Assembly: GCF_900104175.1 (NCBI RefSeq)
Contig: NZ_FNIX01000024.1
Coordinates: forward strand, 1-64,000
Origin: Lentzea jiangxiensis
Lineage (GTDB): Bacteria; Actinomycetota; Actinomycetes; Mycobacteriales; Pseudonocardiaceae
DNA length: 64,000 nucleotides
Direction of reading: 5' to 3'
The notes under the pieces are model-generated. The model searched no databases and was not told where the DNA came from. It was given only the letters and a program-made list of their open reading frames with translations. The translations under genes and the position numbers were made by a program. Shown here piece by piece: positions 8,106 to 20,773 of the stretch (within the stretch, counting starts at the first letter, position 1; the number at the start of each line of letters is the position of its first letter).

Positions 8106-8453
8106 ATGGAGCTCAACGTCGGCAGCGAGGTCCAGCGGGGGTGGCGTGTGCTCGCCGTCGCCGGTGAGCTGGACATCGACACCGTGCCCGTGTTGTCGGC
8201 GCGGCTGGATGCGGATGTGACCGGGTCCCACGCCGTGCTCGACCTGGCCGGGCTCGCGTTCATGGACTCGACCGGGCTGGCGCTCGTGCTGGACTGGCAC
8301 CGGCGGTTGACGGAGCAGGGCGGGCAGTTGCGGATCGCCGCTGCTCAGGGACCGGTTCGGCGGTTGTTCGAGCTGGCGGACGTGGCCCAGGTGCTGAGCT
8401 TGCACGCTTCGGTGGACGAAGCCGTGCAGGAGGCTGTGGACTCGGCTCGCTGA
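8106..8453 (+). CDS. STAS-domain anti-sigma factor antagonist
   Basis: A 115-residue STAS domain with the classical phospho-acceptor segment LAFMDSTGLALVL (DST, phosphorylatable Ser). The ATG at 8106 has a GGAAGGA Shine-Dalgarno. It resembles RsbV/BldG-type antagonists more closely than the copy at 6873-7223. Its divergent neighbour is the RsbW-like ATPase, so the two are candidates for a direct kinase/substrate pair. The next downstream gene is the convergent hybrid kinase at 8674. Confidence 0.9.
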   Translation: MELNVGSEVQRGWRVLAVAGELDIDTVPVLSARLDADVTGSHAVLDLAGLAFMDSTGLALVLDWHRRLTEQGGQLRIAAAQGPVRRLFELADVAQVLSLHASVDEAVQEAVDSAR

Positions 8454-8673
8454 ATCGGCTGTGGGCCGGCTCGTGTTCGGCCGGTTCCTGTTCCGGCGGG
8501 CGGTCACTTTCGTGGTGAAGTCAGTTCCAGGCGGTGGTCGCCTTGAGCCCCACATCGCGCATGCTCGCTTTGTCGTCGCTTCACGACAAATGCCGATCGG
8601 GGCTCGCCCCCGGCTTCGCCGTGCGTGGTCGGACCGGGGCTCGCCTTCGGCTTCGTGGTCCCGCTTGCGCTGG

Positions 8674-12819
<4,146 letters not shown>

Positions 12820-12924
12820 TCCAAGCCTCCGTGCCTCGGTGGTCGCGGACAAGCCTGCCACGTTAGGTTGGGAGCGAGGTAACTTGATGCCGCGATGCAC
12901 GCCAACTACCCGCAGGAGGCCGTG

Positions 12925-12960
12925 ATGATTCGGCCGGCTGCGCTGGACAACAGCGGATGA
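12925..12960 (+). CDS. 11-codon leader ORF overlapping the PP2C gene start
   Basis: ATG at 12925 opens MIRPAALDNSG and stops at TGA 12958-12960, which overlaps the phosphatase ATG (12957) as ATGA. A perfect AGGAGG (12914-12919) lies 5 nt before this small frame, while the phosphatase start has no Shine-Dalgarno of its own. Termination-reinitiation coupling would explain this. Alternatives are a frameshift that hides the true N-terminus of the phosphatase, or use of the upstream in-frame ATG at 12895. Confidence 0.4.
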   Translation: MIRPAALDNSG

Positions 12961-14342
12961 GCAGCGCCGTGGGCATCGACCTGGACGGCTGGCAACGCCT
13001 GGTGGACGGGCTGCGCGAAGCCGTCCTCGTCGTGGACCCGGCCGGGGTGGTGCGCGTGCGCAACGCCGCGGCGGCCGACCGGTTCCCCCGCCTGGGGCTC
13101 GGCGGCCACTTCGACGTGCACGTCGCCGGCCGCCGGCACGACCTCGGCGACGGCTGGAGCGCCTGGTACTTCGCCGACTCCACACTGGACCACGCCCACC
13201 TCCGGCTCGCCGGAGGCACGTCGCGGGAAGCCACGCTGAAGACGATCGTGCAGCTGGCCGCGGAGCTGCTGGGCGAGCACTGCGTCGCTGTGGTTCCCGC
13301 CACACGTGATCGCCTGGAGTGGTGGCGTTGCGGCGGCGGCGAACCGACGGTCACGCGCACGCCGCGCCGGGCGTCGCAGATCTCCGAGGTGCTGACCGGC
13401 ACGTCGACCCTGTCCAGGATCACCTCTTTGGGTGAAGGTAGCTGGGGCGTGCCGGAGGACTACGGCTGCGCGCTGGCCGTACCGCTGGGGGTCGGCGGCG
13501 CGCTGGTCGTGGTGCGGCAGGGCGACTTCACGCCGAACGACGTCGAACGCATCAAGCTGTTCGGCAAGCACGCCGCCGTGGCGCTGGAGTCGTCGTCGAA
13601 GCTGACCGAGCAGCAGCGGACGATCGAGATCCTGCGGTCGGCGCTGCTGCCGTTGCCGCTGCCCGAGGTGCGGGGCGTCTCGCTCGCGTCGGTGTTCATC
13701 CCGGCCCACCAGCGGGCGCTGGTCGGTGGCGACTTCTACGACGTGCACCCGCGCACGGACGGCTCGGCGACGTTCGCGCTCGGCGACGTCTGCGGCCACG
13801 GCCTGGAGGCCGCGGTCCACAGTGGACGCGTCCGGCAGTCGCTGCAGGCGCTGTCGCTGGTCGAGACGAACCCGGTGCGGCTGCTGCACCTGCTGAACAC
13901 GTCGTTGCGCGCGACCGGGTCGAAGCTCTTCACCACGCTCGTCGTCGGCGAGCTCGTGCCGCTGGCGACCGGGGGAGTGCGGCTGTCGCTCGCGTCCGGT
14001 GGCCACCCGGCGCCGCTGGTGCTGCGGGCGGACGGCAGCGTGCACGAGGTGAGCGCGACCGGGGCGATCGTCGGCATCCTGGCCGACGTCCGGTTCTCCG
14101 GCGAACAGGTCACGCTCGCACCGGGCGACACGCTGGTGCTGTACTCGGACGGCTTCACCGAGGCCCGCGCGCACACCGACCGCACCGAGCTGTTCGGCGA
14201 GAAGCGGCTGCGGGCCGTGCTGCAGGAGTGCCAGGGCCTGCCGGCGGAGGAGATCGCACGGCACTGTGAGAAGGCCGTGCTGAAGTGGCTCGACCGCGAC
14301 GACCACGACGACCTGGCGCTGCTGGCCGTCCAGGCCGTGTGA
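12957..14342 (+). CDS. PP2C/SpoIIE-type phosphatase with PAS and GAF-like regions
   Basis: A 461-residue regulator: PAS-like segment (about 8-70, LREAVLVVDPAGVVRVRNAA), GAF-like domain (about 90-215) and a SpoIIE/RsbU-type PP2C domain (about 240-460). Metal-binding motifs are GGDFYDV, LGDVCGHGLEAA, SGGHPAPL and LYSDGFTEAR. Such phosphatases dephosphorylate STAS antagonists and so release sigma factors. It is divergent from the multi-HAMP kinase, sharing a 105-bp promoter region up to the 11-codon leader. From memory, Streptomyces OsaC (linked to OsaA) also carries PAS, GAF and PP2C domains, although this one lacks the extra N-terminal kinase domain. Start ATG is coupled to the small leader frame. 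Confidence 0.9.
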   Translation: MSSAVGIDLDGWQRLVDGLREAVLVVDPAGVVRVRNAAAADRFPRLGLGGHFDVHVAGRRHDLGDGWSAWYFADSTLDHAHLRLAGGTSREATLKTIVQLAAELLGEHCVAVVPATRDRLEWWRCGGGEPTVTRTPRRASQISEVLTGTSTLSRITSLGEGSWGVPEDYGCALAVPLGVGGALVVVRQGDFTPNDVERIKLFGKHAAVALESSSKLTEQQRTIEILRSALLPLPLPEVRGVSLASVFIPAHQRALVGGDFYDVHPRTDGSATFALGDVCGHGLEAAVHSGRVRQSLQALSLVETNPVRLLHLLNTSLRATGSKLFTTLVVGELVPLATGGVRLSLASGGHPAPLVLRADGSVHEVSATGAIVGILADVRFSGEQVTLAPGDTLVLYSDGFTEARAHTDRTELFGEKRLRAVLQECQGLPAEEIARHCEKAVLKWLDRDDHDDLALLAVQAV

Positions 14343-14426
14343 ACGACCGGTGTGAACGAATTTCCCGGTCCAAGGGTTCATCCGCCGTTCGTTGGCCAGG
14401 ACAGCTCGACCGGCTGAGATCGGCGC

Positions 14427-16058
14427 ATGTCCCACTCAGACGGTCATCCGCACGGTGACCACACGCACCACCACCACGAGGCCGAGCCGGTCGAGGGCAG
14501 CTGGCTCGACCCCGGGGACGACCGGCCGTCGTCGGTCGAGCGCCGGAAGTTCTTGGCCGGCATGGGGATCGCGGCCGGTGCCATCGGTGCCCTGGCCGCC
14601 GGCACCGGTACGGCCGCGGCGCGCGTTCCCGTCAACCCGTGGGGCGGCGGCGAGCGCTGGTACGCGGGCGACCACCACGTCCACACGCAGTACTCCGACG
14701 ACGGCCAGTACACGATCGAGCAGCAGGTCGCGAAGGCGCGCCAGTTCGGCCTCGACTGGGTCGTGATCACCGACCACGGCGGCCCCGCGCACCAGAAGTT
14801 CTCGATCGACCAGGTGACGCCGGACGTCGAACGCGCCCGCCGCGACCAGCGCGACGTGCTGGTCTACCAGGGCCTCGAGTGGAACATCCCCGGCGCCGAG
14901 CACGCCACCGTCTTCCTGCCGCCCGGCAAGCACACCGCCGACATCCTCAAGGCGTTCGAGCTGTCCTACGACGGCCGCATCGCGGGCGGTTCCGAGCCGC
15001 TCGCCCTGGCCGCCCTGCGGTACCTGGAGGCGCAGGTCCTCTCGGGACGGACCGAGATCGCGCTGATGTTCGCGAACCACCCGTCGCGGCGCGGCGTCGA
15101 CAGCCCGCACGAGCTCCGCGGCTGGCGCGACGCGGCCCCCGGTGTCGCGGTCGGCATGGAGGGCGCTCCCGGCCACCAGGCCGCCGGCATCCCGAGGTCC
15201 GCGGGCGGCCCCGGCCGTGCGCGCGGCTACTACGACACGGCCGCCCCGCTGCCCGAGTCGTTCCCCGGCTACCCGGCCGAGTCCTACCGCACCCACGGCG
15301 GCTTCGACTGGATGACCGCGAAGGTCGGCGGCCTGTGGGACTCGCTGCTCGCCGAGGGCCGCCCGTGGTGGATCACCGCGAACTCCGACGTGCACCAGGT
15401 CTTCGCCGACACGTTCACGCCGGGCGGACAGGACTACGCCACGACCGGCTCGAAGGGCGCGCCGATCGACTCGGGCGTCCGGCAGACCGGGTACGGCGAC
15501 TTCTTCCCCGGCCAGTACGGCGCGAACGTCGTCGGCGCCCGCTCACGGTCCTATGTGGACGTCATGAAGGGCCTGCAGGCCGGCAAGGTGCTGACGGTGC
15601 ACGGCCGTCTGGTCGACGGCCTGCAGTTGCGCGTGCGCTCCCGCGACGACCTGCGCGGCGTGACGCTGGGCGGGCGGACGTTCGTGCGCCGCGGCGGCGA
15701 CGTCGAGGTGACGATCGAGATCGACCGCACGACCTCGCCGAACTGGTCGGGCTCCGTCCCCGTGCTCGCCAAGGTCGACCTGATCTCCGGCCCGGTCACC
15801 GGTCCCTGCGCCGACCGGGACGTGTTCACGGCGCCGGAGACGACGGTCGCGAAGACGTTCGAGGTGCCGCGCAAGGGCAAGATCCGGTTCACCCACACCT
15901 TCTCCGGTGTCGAGCGCTCGTTCTACCTGCGGCTGCGGGGCAGCGACGGCAAGCGGCTCACCTCGTCCGGTGACCCGGTGGTCGACGAGATCGCGAACTC
16001 CGACCCGTGGGAGGACCTCTGGTTCTACGCCAACCCGGTGTTCGTCGACGCCATCTGA
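14427..16058 (+). CDS. Tat-exported PHP-domain metallophosphoesterase
   Basis: A 543-residue protein of the PHP metallo-hydrolase superfamily. Metal-binding motifs in order: DHHVHTQYSDD, ITDHGG, GLEWN, ANHPSRRG and TANSDVHQ. A Tat signal (ERRKFLAG, about residues 38-45, then a hydrophobic region to about 66) indicates export in folded form. The region before it is unusually long and rich in His and Asp (HSDGHPHGDHTHHHHEAE, residues 3-20), able to bind metal. The C-terminal part (about 410-543) is beta-rich and may be a carbohydrate- or wall-binding domain. Substrate unknown; family members cleave phosphoesters. It overlaps the convergent XRE regulator gene by 34 bp at its 3' end. Confidence 0.85.
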   Translation: MSHSDGHPHGDHTHHHHEAEPVEGSWLDPGDDRPSSVERRKFLAGMGIAAGAIGALAAGTGTAAARVPVNPWGGGERWYAGDHHVHTQYSDDGQYTIEQQVAKARQFGLDWVVITDHGGPAHQKFSIDQVTPDVERARRDQRDVLVYQGLEWNIPGAEHATVFLPPGKHTADILKAFELSYDGRIAGGSEPLALAALRYLEAQVLSGRTEIALMFANHPSRRGVDSPHELRGWRDAAPGVAVGMEGAPGHQAAGIPRSAGGPGRARGYYDTAAPLPESFPGYPAESYRTHGGFDWMTAKVGGLWDSLLAEGRPWWITANSDVHQVFADTFTPGGQDYATTGSKGAPIDSGVRQTGYGDFFPGQYGANVVGARSRSYVDVMKGLQAGKVLTVHGRLVDGLQLRVRSRDDLRGVTLGGRTFVRRGGDVEVTIEIDRTTSPNWSGSVPVLAKVDLISGPVTGPCADRDVFTAPETTVAKTFEVPRKGKIRFTHTFSGVERSFYLRLRGSDGKRLTSSGDPVVDEIANSDPWEDLWFYANPVFVDAI

Positions 16059-16885
16059 GCGCCGACGACCGACAGCAGCCGGAGCTTCTCGTAGCTCTCG
16101 CTGCCCGGCGTGGCCGTGTAGACGAGCAGGAAGTGGTGCTGGCCGGGGTCGAGCAACGTCTGGCACTGCAGTTCGAGCGCGCCGACGCCCGGGTGGACGT
16201 ACCGCTTGACCTCGCGCGAGCGCAGGCCGATCTCCTGCCGTCCCCAGACGGTCCGGAACTCCTCGCTGGAAGCCAGCAGGAGATCGGCGTAGTGCGCGGC
16301 GCGGGAACGGGGGCCGCGTCGCGCCACGGCCTCGCGCAGCCCCGAGGCGAACATGCGGCCCAGGAACTCGTGGTCGGCGGGCTCGTACAGCGCCCGCGAG
16401 GACGGGTCGCTGAACCACCGGAAGCCGAGGCTGCGCTCCGGGCCGGTGTAGGCGGTCGAGTCCCCGGTGAGCGCGACGCCGAGCGGGGTCTGCCGCAGGG
16501 TTTCACCCAGTTCGGTGACGACCTCGGCCGGGGTGTCGTGCAGGCGGTCGAAGATCCGGGCGAGGCCGGGGCTCACGTGGTCGCTGGTGCCGCCGCGGCC
16601 CGGCGGGGTGTGGCCCGCGAGGCGGAACAGGTGGTCGCGCTCGTCGAGGGACAGGTGCAGCCCCTGCGCGATCGCGGCGATCATCTGCTCGGACGGGTGC
16701 GGTCCGCGTTCCTGCTCCAGGCGCGCGTAGTAGTCCGCCGACATGTTGCACCGCGTCGCGACCTCTTCGCGCCGCAACCCGCTGGTCCGGCGCCTGGGCC
16801 CGCGCGGCAGGCCGATGTCCTCCGGCTGCAACGCCTCCCTGCGGTGCCGCAGGAACGAGGCCAGGCCGGCCCGGTCGATCGCCAT
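16025..16885 (-). CDS. XRE regulator with MmyB-like ligand-binding domain
   Basis: A 286-residue regulator. An N-terminal helix-turn-helix (about 10-75, GLRREEVATRCNMSADYYARLEQ) is followed by the MmyB-like ligand-binding domain (about 100-270) seen in many actinomycete repressors. GAGGAG Shine-Dalgarno precedes the ATG at 16885. It is divergent from an SDR gene (17021), a very common pairing in which the regulator senses a small hydrophobic ligand and represses the reductase. The 135-bp gap contains a short CAGG-T-CCTG dyad (about 16949) but nothing decisive. The 3' end overlaps the PHP gene. Confidence 0.9.
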   Translation of the reverse strand: MAIDRAGLASFLRHRREALQPEDIGLPRGPRRRTSGLRREEVATRCNMSADYYARLEQERGPHPSEQMIAAIAQGLHLSLDERDHLFRLAGHTPPGRGGTSDHVSPGLARIFDRLHDTPAEVVTELGETLRQTPLGVALTGDSTAYTGPERSLGFRWFSDPSSRALYEPADHEFLGRMFASGLREAVARRGPRSRAAHYADLLLASSEEFRTVWGRQEIGLRSREVKRYVHPGVGALELQCQTLLDPGQHHFLLVYTATPGSESYEKLRLLSVVGAQMASTNTGLA

Positions 16886-17020
16886 GTGCGGCTCCTCTCT
16901 CCGGTCTCTTTCTAACGCGACCGGGGCGCCGCAGCCACGGATCGTCAGGTCCTGGATGAACTTGCGCGTGGTCGGCCACTGTGGAGGAACACCACGGTCG
17001 ACGAACACGGGAGTGCGCTC

Positions 17021-17971
17021 ATGGCCAGCAAGAACTTCGACGTCGAGGTCCCGGACCTGACCGGGAGGCGGGCGGTCGTCACCGGCGCCAGCGACGGCGT
17101 CGGCCTCGGGATCGCCGCACGGCTGGCGGCTGCCGGTGCCGAGGTCGTCATGCCCGTCCGCAACGAGCGCAAGGGTGCGGCGGCTGTGGCGGAGATCCGC
17201 CGGCGCACGCCTGGTGCCAGCGTGTCGTTGCGTGCCCTGGACCTCTCGTCGTTGCGGTCGGTCGCCGAGCTGGGCTCCGTCCTGCTGGAGGAAGGGGCGC
17301 CGATCCACGTCCTCGTGAACAACGCCGGCGTGATGACCCCGCCCGAACGGCAGACGACCGCGGACGGGTTCGAGCTGCAGTGGGGGACGAACCACCTGGG
17401 GCACTTCGCCCTGGTGCAGCACCTGCTGCCGTTGCTGGAGGCCGGCCGGGCGCGGGTGACCTCGCAGGTCAGCATCGCCGCGAACCACAACGCGATCAAC
17501 TGGGACGACCTGAACTGGGAGCGGTCCTACAGCGGCGCCAAGGCCTACAGCCAGTCGAAGATCGCCTGCGGCCTGTTCGGGCTGGAACTCGCGCGGCGCA
17601 GTGCCGCCGGCGGGTGGGGGATCACCAGCAACCTCGCCCACCCCGGGGTGGCTCCCACGAGTCTGCTGGCCGCTCGTCCCGAGATCGGGCGGTCCGCGGA
17701 CACGCTGGGAGTGCGGCTGATCCGGGCGCTGTCCTCGCGGGGGATCGTCGTCGGCACCGTCGAGACCGCGTCGCTGCCGGCTCTGCTCGCCGCCACCTCG
17801 CCGATCGCCGGGACGTTCTACGGGCCCAGCGGGCTCGGGCACCTCGGCGGGCCGCCCGCCGAGCAGGAGCTCTACAGCCGGCTGCGGAGCGCCGAGGAGG
17901 CGCGGCGGGTGTGGGAGGTGTCGGAGGAGCTCGTGGCTAGCGGACTCCGTGCGGGCGGAACTGGACGCTGA
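17021..17971 (+). CDS. Short-chain dehydrogenase/reductase
   Basis: A 316-residue SDR. Cofactor motif VVTGASDGVGLG, NNAGVM, and catalytic YSQSK (YxxxK) are intact. The N-terminus and length fit the protochlorophyllide-reductase-like/retinol-dehydrogenase-like group that reduces carbonyls on hydrophobic substrates with NADPH. It is controlled in all likelihood by the divergent XRE/MmyB regulator gene. Its 3' end overlaps the convergent alkB-like gene by 35 bp. Substrate cannot be read from the sequence. Confidence 0.9.
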   Translation: MASKNFDVEVPDLTGRRAVVTGASDGVGLGIAARLAAAGAEVVMPVRNERKGAAAVAEIRRRTPGASVSLRALDLSSLRSVAELGSVLLEEGAPIHVLVNNAGVMTPPERQTTADGFELQWGTNHLGHFALVQHLLPLLEAGRARVTSQVSIAANHNAINWDDLNWERSYSGAKAYSQSKIACGLFGLELARRSAAGGWGITSNLAHPGVAPTSLLAARPEIGRSADTLGVRLIRALSSRGIVVGTVETASLPALLAATSPIAGTFYGPSGLGHLGGPPAEQELYSRLRSAEEARRVWEVSEELVASGLRAGGTGR

Positions 17972-18557
17972 TCCGCGGCCCCACGACCTTCGACGTCTTC
18001 GGCACGGCGTGCTCCCAGGTGCGCTGGCAGGACCCGCCCATCACGAGCAGGTCGCCGTGCCCCAGCGCGTACCTGTGGGTCTCGCCGCCACCGCGGGGCC
18101 GCAGCAGCAGAGACCGCGGCGTGCCGACGCTGAGGATCGCGACCATCGTGTCCTCGGTCTGCCCGCGCCCGATCGTGTCGCCGTGCCACGCCACGCTGTC
18201 CCGGCCGTCGCGGTAGTAGCAGAGGCCCGCCGTGGTGAACGGCTCGTGCAGTTCGGGCCGGTAGTGGGCGCTCAGCGCGTCGCGGGCCGTGGTGAGGACG
18301 TCGAACGGCAGTGTGCCGCTGTAGAAGCAGAGCAGGCGTGGCACGTCGACCACGGTGTCGTACATCTGGCGGCGCTCGGCGCGCCACGGCACCTCGGTGA
18401 CCAGTCGGTCGAACAGCGCGTCGGCGCCCGAGAGCCAGCCCGGCTGGACGTCGATCCACGCGCCGTGGCCCAGTTCGGTGCGGCGCGGGGCGAGCGGGGC
18501 CAGGGCCGGCTCCGCTTGCAGGTCGAACAGCGATCCCTGGCGCATGGACCGCAGCAT
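17937..18557 (-). CDS. AlkB-like 2-oxoglutarate/Fe(II) dioxygenase
   Basis: A 206-residue AlkB-family dioxygenase that would repair alkylated bases (1-methyladenine, 3-methylcytosine) by oxidative demethylation. The iron triad is His and Asp of SVAWHGDTIG plus the distal His of WEHAVPK; the 2-oxoglutarate-binding arginines are in PRISVQFR. An N-terminal GSLFDL segment is typical of the actinobacterial/plant-type subgroup. A near-consensus LexA box (18560-18575) lies immediately upstream and implies SOS control. Two starts are possible: ATG 18557, or ATG 18545, which would be leaderless relative to a TATGCT hexamer at 18560-18555 (minus strand). Confidence 0.9.
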   Translation of the reverse strand: MLRSMRQGSLFDLQAEPALAPLAPRRTELGHGAWIDVQPGWLSGADALFDRLVTEVPWRAERRQMYDTVVDVPRLLCFYSGTLPFDVLTTARDALSAHYRPELHEPFTTAGLCYYRDGRDSVAWHGDTIGRGQTEDTMVAILSVGTPRSLLLRPRGGGETHRYALGHGDLLVMGGSCQRTWEHAVPKTSKVVGPRISVQFRPHGVR

Positions 18558-18559
18558 AA

Positions 18560-18575
18560 TCGAACACGTGTTCTA
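18560..18575 (-). promoter_or_regulatory. Near-consensus LexA (SOS) box upstream of the alkB-like gene
   Basis: TCGAACACGTGTTCTA on the plus strand matches the actinobacterial SOS box TCGAAC-N4-GTTCGA at 11 of 12 fixed positions and contains the perfect palindrome GAACACGTGTTC. It ends at the start codon side within 3 bp of ATG 18557 and overlaps the proposed -10 hexamer, an ideal repressor position. Confidence 0.65.
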
Positions 18576-18583
18576 CTGCGAGG

Positions 18584-19123
18584 CTAGGGCTTCAGGACGG
18601 CCCAGACGGCGTCGGCGATGATCTCGCGGGCCTCGGCCAGGTCGAACACGCCGAGCAGGAAGCGGCGCACCGACTCGTGGGCCGGGCCCATCGCCACCGG
18701 TTCCAGCGCCCACGACGGCACGGGGCGCAACTCGCCGGACGCCGTGCGGTCTGCGAACCACGTCAGGACCGGCGCGAACTCCGCCATCTTCGCCGCCGGA
18801 TCGGCGTGGTCGGGAGCGACGTAGAGGAAGCGGGCCCGGCTCGGGTTCGCGAGGACCCAGTCGAGGTAGCTCAGCGCCAGCCCGCGCACCGCCGCCTCGG
18901 TGCTCGGCGCGTCCAGGGCGGGCAGCATCGAGGCCACGCAGCGCGCGTAGCTGTCGGCGTAGAGCTGCGCGAACACGCCCGCGCGGCTGCCGAAGTGGTG
19001 GTAGATGCTGCCGTTAGACATGCCGGAGCGCTCGGTCAGCGCGGCGATCGTCACGGCTTCCAGGCCGCCTTCCTCGACGAGCTTCAGCGCTGAGTCGAGG
19101 AGAGACTGTCGTCGGTCGGCCAC
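18584..19123 (-). CDS. TetR-family repressor of the acyl-CoA ligase gene
   Basis: A 179-residue TetR regulator from the GTG at 19123. The helix-turn-helix is about residues 24-43 (TIAALTERSGMSNGSIYHHF), followed by an all-helical ligand domain. It is divergent from a long-chain acyl-CoA ligase gene with 51 bp between, and a near-perfect 19-bp dyad (19141-19159) lies in that gap, so it most likely represses both itself and the ligase gene, with an acyl-CoA or fatty acid as ligand. No Shine-Dalgarno is obvious before the GTG; a leaderless start is possible. Confidence 0.87.
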   Translation of the reverse strand: MADRRQSLLDSALKLVEEGGLEAVTIAALTERSGMSNGSIYHHFGSRAGVFAQLYADSYARCVASMLPALDAPSTEAAVRGLALSYLDWVLANPSRARFLYVAPDHADPAAKMAEFAPVLTWFADRTASGELRPVPSWALEPVAMGPAHESVRRFLLGVFDLAEAREIIADAVWAVLKP

Positions 19124-19140
19124 GGGGGTTAGAGTACCGC

Positions 19141-19159
19141 TCTGGAGCGACGCTCTAGA
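19141..19159. promoter_or_regulatory. TetR operator between regulator and acyl-CoA ligase
   Basis: TCTGGAGCG-A-CGCTCTAGA forms a dyad with 9-bp arms and one mismatch. It is located 18 bp before the regulator start and 16 bp before the ligase ATG, so a bound dimer would block both promoters. Confidence 0.6.
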
Positions 19160-19174
19160 CAAAGGTGGAGAGCA

Positions 19175-20773
19175 ATGGCGCTGTCGATTCCCGGCCTGCT
19201 GCGCGAGCGTGCCACGCGCACGCCCGACGCCGAGGCGATGCGGTACCGCGGCGGCGGTGGCTGGGTCTCGCTGAGCTGGGCCGAGCTGCAGCACCGCGTC
19301 GCCGCGGAGGCGTTCGGCCTGGTGGGCCGGGGACTGCGCAGGGGCGACCGCGTCGCGCTCATGGGCGGGACCAGCGTCGAGTGGATCGTCACCGACCTCG
19401 CCGTGCTGGCCGCGGGCGGCGCCACCACCACGATCTACCCGAACAGCACCGCGGCGGAGGTCGCGCACGTCGTCGGCGACTCCGGCAGCCGGATCGTCGT
19501 CGTGGAGACCGACGAGCACGCCGCGTCGATGCCCGGTGGCGTCGAGGTGCTGCGGTTCGGCGCGATCCCGCGCGGTGAGGGCGACTACGACGCGTTGGTC
19601 GACGGGCTGTCGAAGGACGACCTGGCGACGTTGATCTACACCTCGGGCACGACCGGCACGCCCAAGGGCGTCGAACTCACGCACGAGAACTGGCTGACGA
19701 CCGCGGAAGCCATCGCGTCCCTGGGAATCCTGGAGGAATCCGACCTGCACTTCCTGTGGCTGCCGCTGTCGCACGCGTTCGGCAAGGTGCTGACGATGGC
19801 GATGATCGCCGCGGGCGTGCCGACGGCGGTCGACGGCAGCGTGGAGCGGATCGTCGACAACCTCGGGGAGCTGCGGCCGTCCATCGTGGCCGCCGCGCCG
19901 CGCATCTTCGAGAAGATCCACGGCCGGATCGTCGCGGGCGCGCGGGAGAAGGGCGGGCTCACCGAGAAGATCTTCCGGTGGGCCGACCGCGAGCACGGTC
20001 CGGTGACGCGCCGGCTCGCGGACCGGCTGGTGTACCGCAAGCTGCGCGACCGGGTCGGCGGGCGGATCCGCTACTTCGTGTCGGGCTCGGCGCCGCTCGC
20101 GCCCGAGATCGCGGAGTTCTTCGCCCGCGCCGGCATCACGATCCTGGAGGGCTACGGGCTCACCGAGTCGTCCGCGGCCACGTTCTTCAACCGGCCGGGC
20201 ATGATCGCGATCGGCACGGTCGGGCCGCCGATCCCCGGCATGGAGGTCAAGATCGCCGAGGACGGCGAGGTGCTGCTGCGGGGCCCCGGCGTCATGCGCG
20301 GTTACCACAACCGGCCGGACGCGACCGCCGAGGCGCTGGTCGACGGCTGGCTGCACACCGGGGACATCGGCGAGCTCGACGACGCGGGCCGGTTGACGAT
20401 CACCGACCGCAAGAAGGAGCTCATCAAGACCTCCAGCGGCAAGTACGTGGCGCCGGCCCGGATCGAGAGCATGATCAACGCGGCCTCGCCGTACGTCAGC
20501 AACGTCCTCGTGCACGGCGACCGGCGCAAGTACTGCGTGGCGCTCGTGACGCTCGACCCGGACACCGCGAAGGGCCTCGCGAACGCCGAGGAAGAGGTCG
20601 GCGCCGCGATCGAGACCGTCAACGCCCAGCTCGCGCGACACGAGACGATCAAGCGGTTCGCGGTGCTGGACAACGACTTCAGCGTCGAGGAGGGGTTGCT
20701 GACCGCCTCGCTGAAGCCTCGCCGCCGGGAGATCGAGAAGCGCTACGGAGACGTTCTCGACAGCATGTACTAG
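19175..20773 (+). CDS. Long-chain fatty acid-CoA ligase (FadD15-like)
   Basis: A 532-residue acyl-adenylate-forming enzyme that activates fatty acids to acyl-CoA with ATP. Motifs: LIYTSGTTGTPKGVELTH (P-loop), GYGLTESSA, WLHTGDIGELDDAG and DRKKELIKTSSGKYVAP with the catalytic Lys region. The segment pattern VSGSAPLAPEIAEFFARAGI is typical of the FadD15/AMP-binding group used for membrane lipid and storage lipid metabolism. GGTGGAG Shine-Dalgarno upstream of the ATG. Controlled by the divergent TetR protein through the dyad at 19141-19159. Confidence 0.92.
   Translation: MALSIPGLLRERATRTPDAEAMRYRGGGGWVSLSWAELQHRVAAEAFGLVGRGLRRGDRVALMGGTSVEWIVTDLAVLAAGGATTTIYPNSTAAEVAHVVGDSGSRIVVVETDEHAASMPGGVEVLRFGAIPRGEGDYDALVDGLSKDDLATLIYTSGTTGTPKGVELTHENWLTTAEAIASLGILEESDLHFLWLPLSHAFGKVLTMAMIAAGVPTAVDGSVERIVDNLGELRPSIVAAAPRIFEKIHGRIVAGAREKGGLTEKIFRWADREHGPVTRRLADRLVYRKLRDRVGGRIRYFVSGSAPLAPEIAEFFARAGITILEGYGLTESSAATFFNRPGMIAIGTVGPPIPGMEVKIAEDGEVLLRGPGVMRGYHNRPDATAEALVDGWLHTGDIGELDDAGRLTITDRKKELIKTSSGKYVAPARIESMINAASPYVSNVLVHGDRRKYCVALVTLDPDTAKGLANAEEEVGAAIETVNAQLARHETIKRFAVLDNDFSVEEGLLTASLKPRRREIEKRYGDVLDSMY

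Noticed and set aside
16886..17842. N-terminal extension of the XRE frame (605-codon frame 16025-17842)
   Set aside because: The extension is antisense to the SDR gene and has Arg/Pro/Gly-rich composition; the ATG at 16885 with GAGGAG is the proper start.
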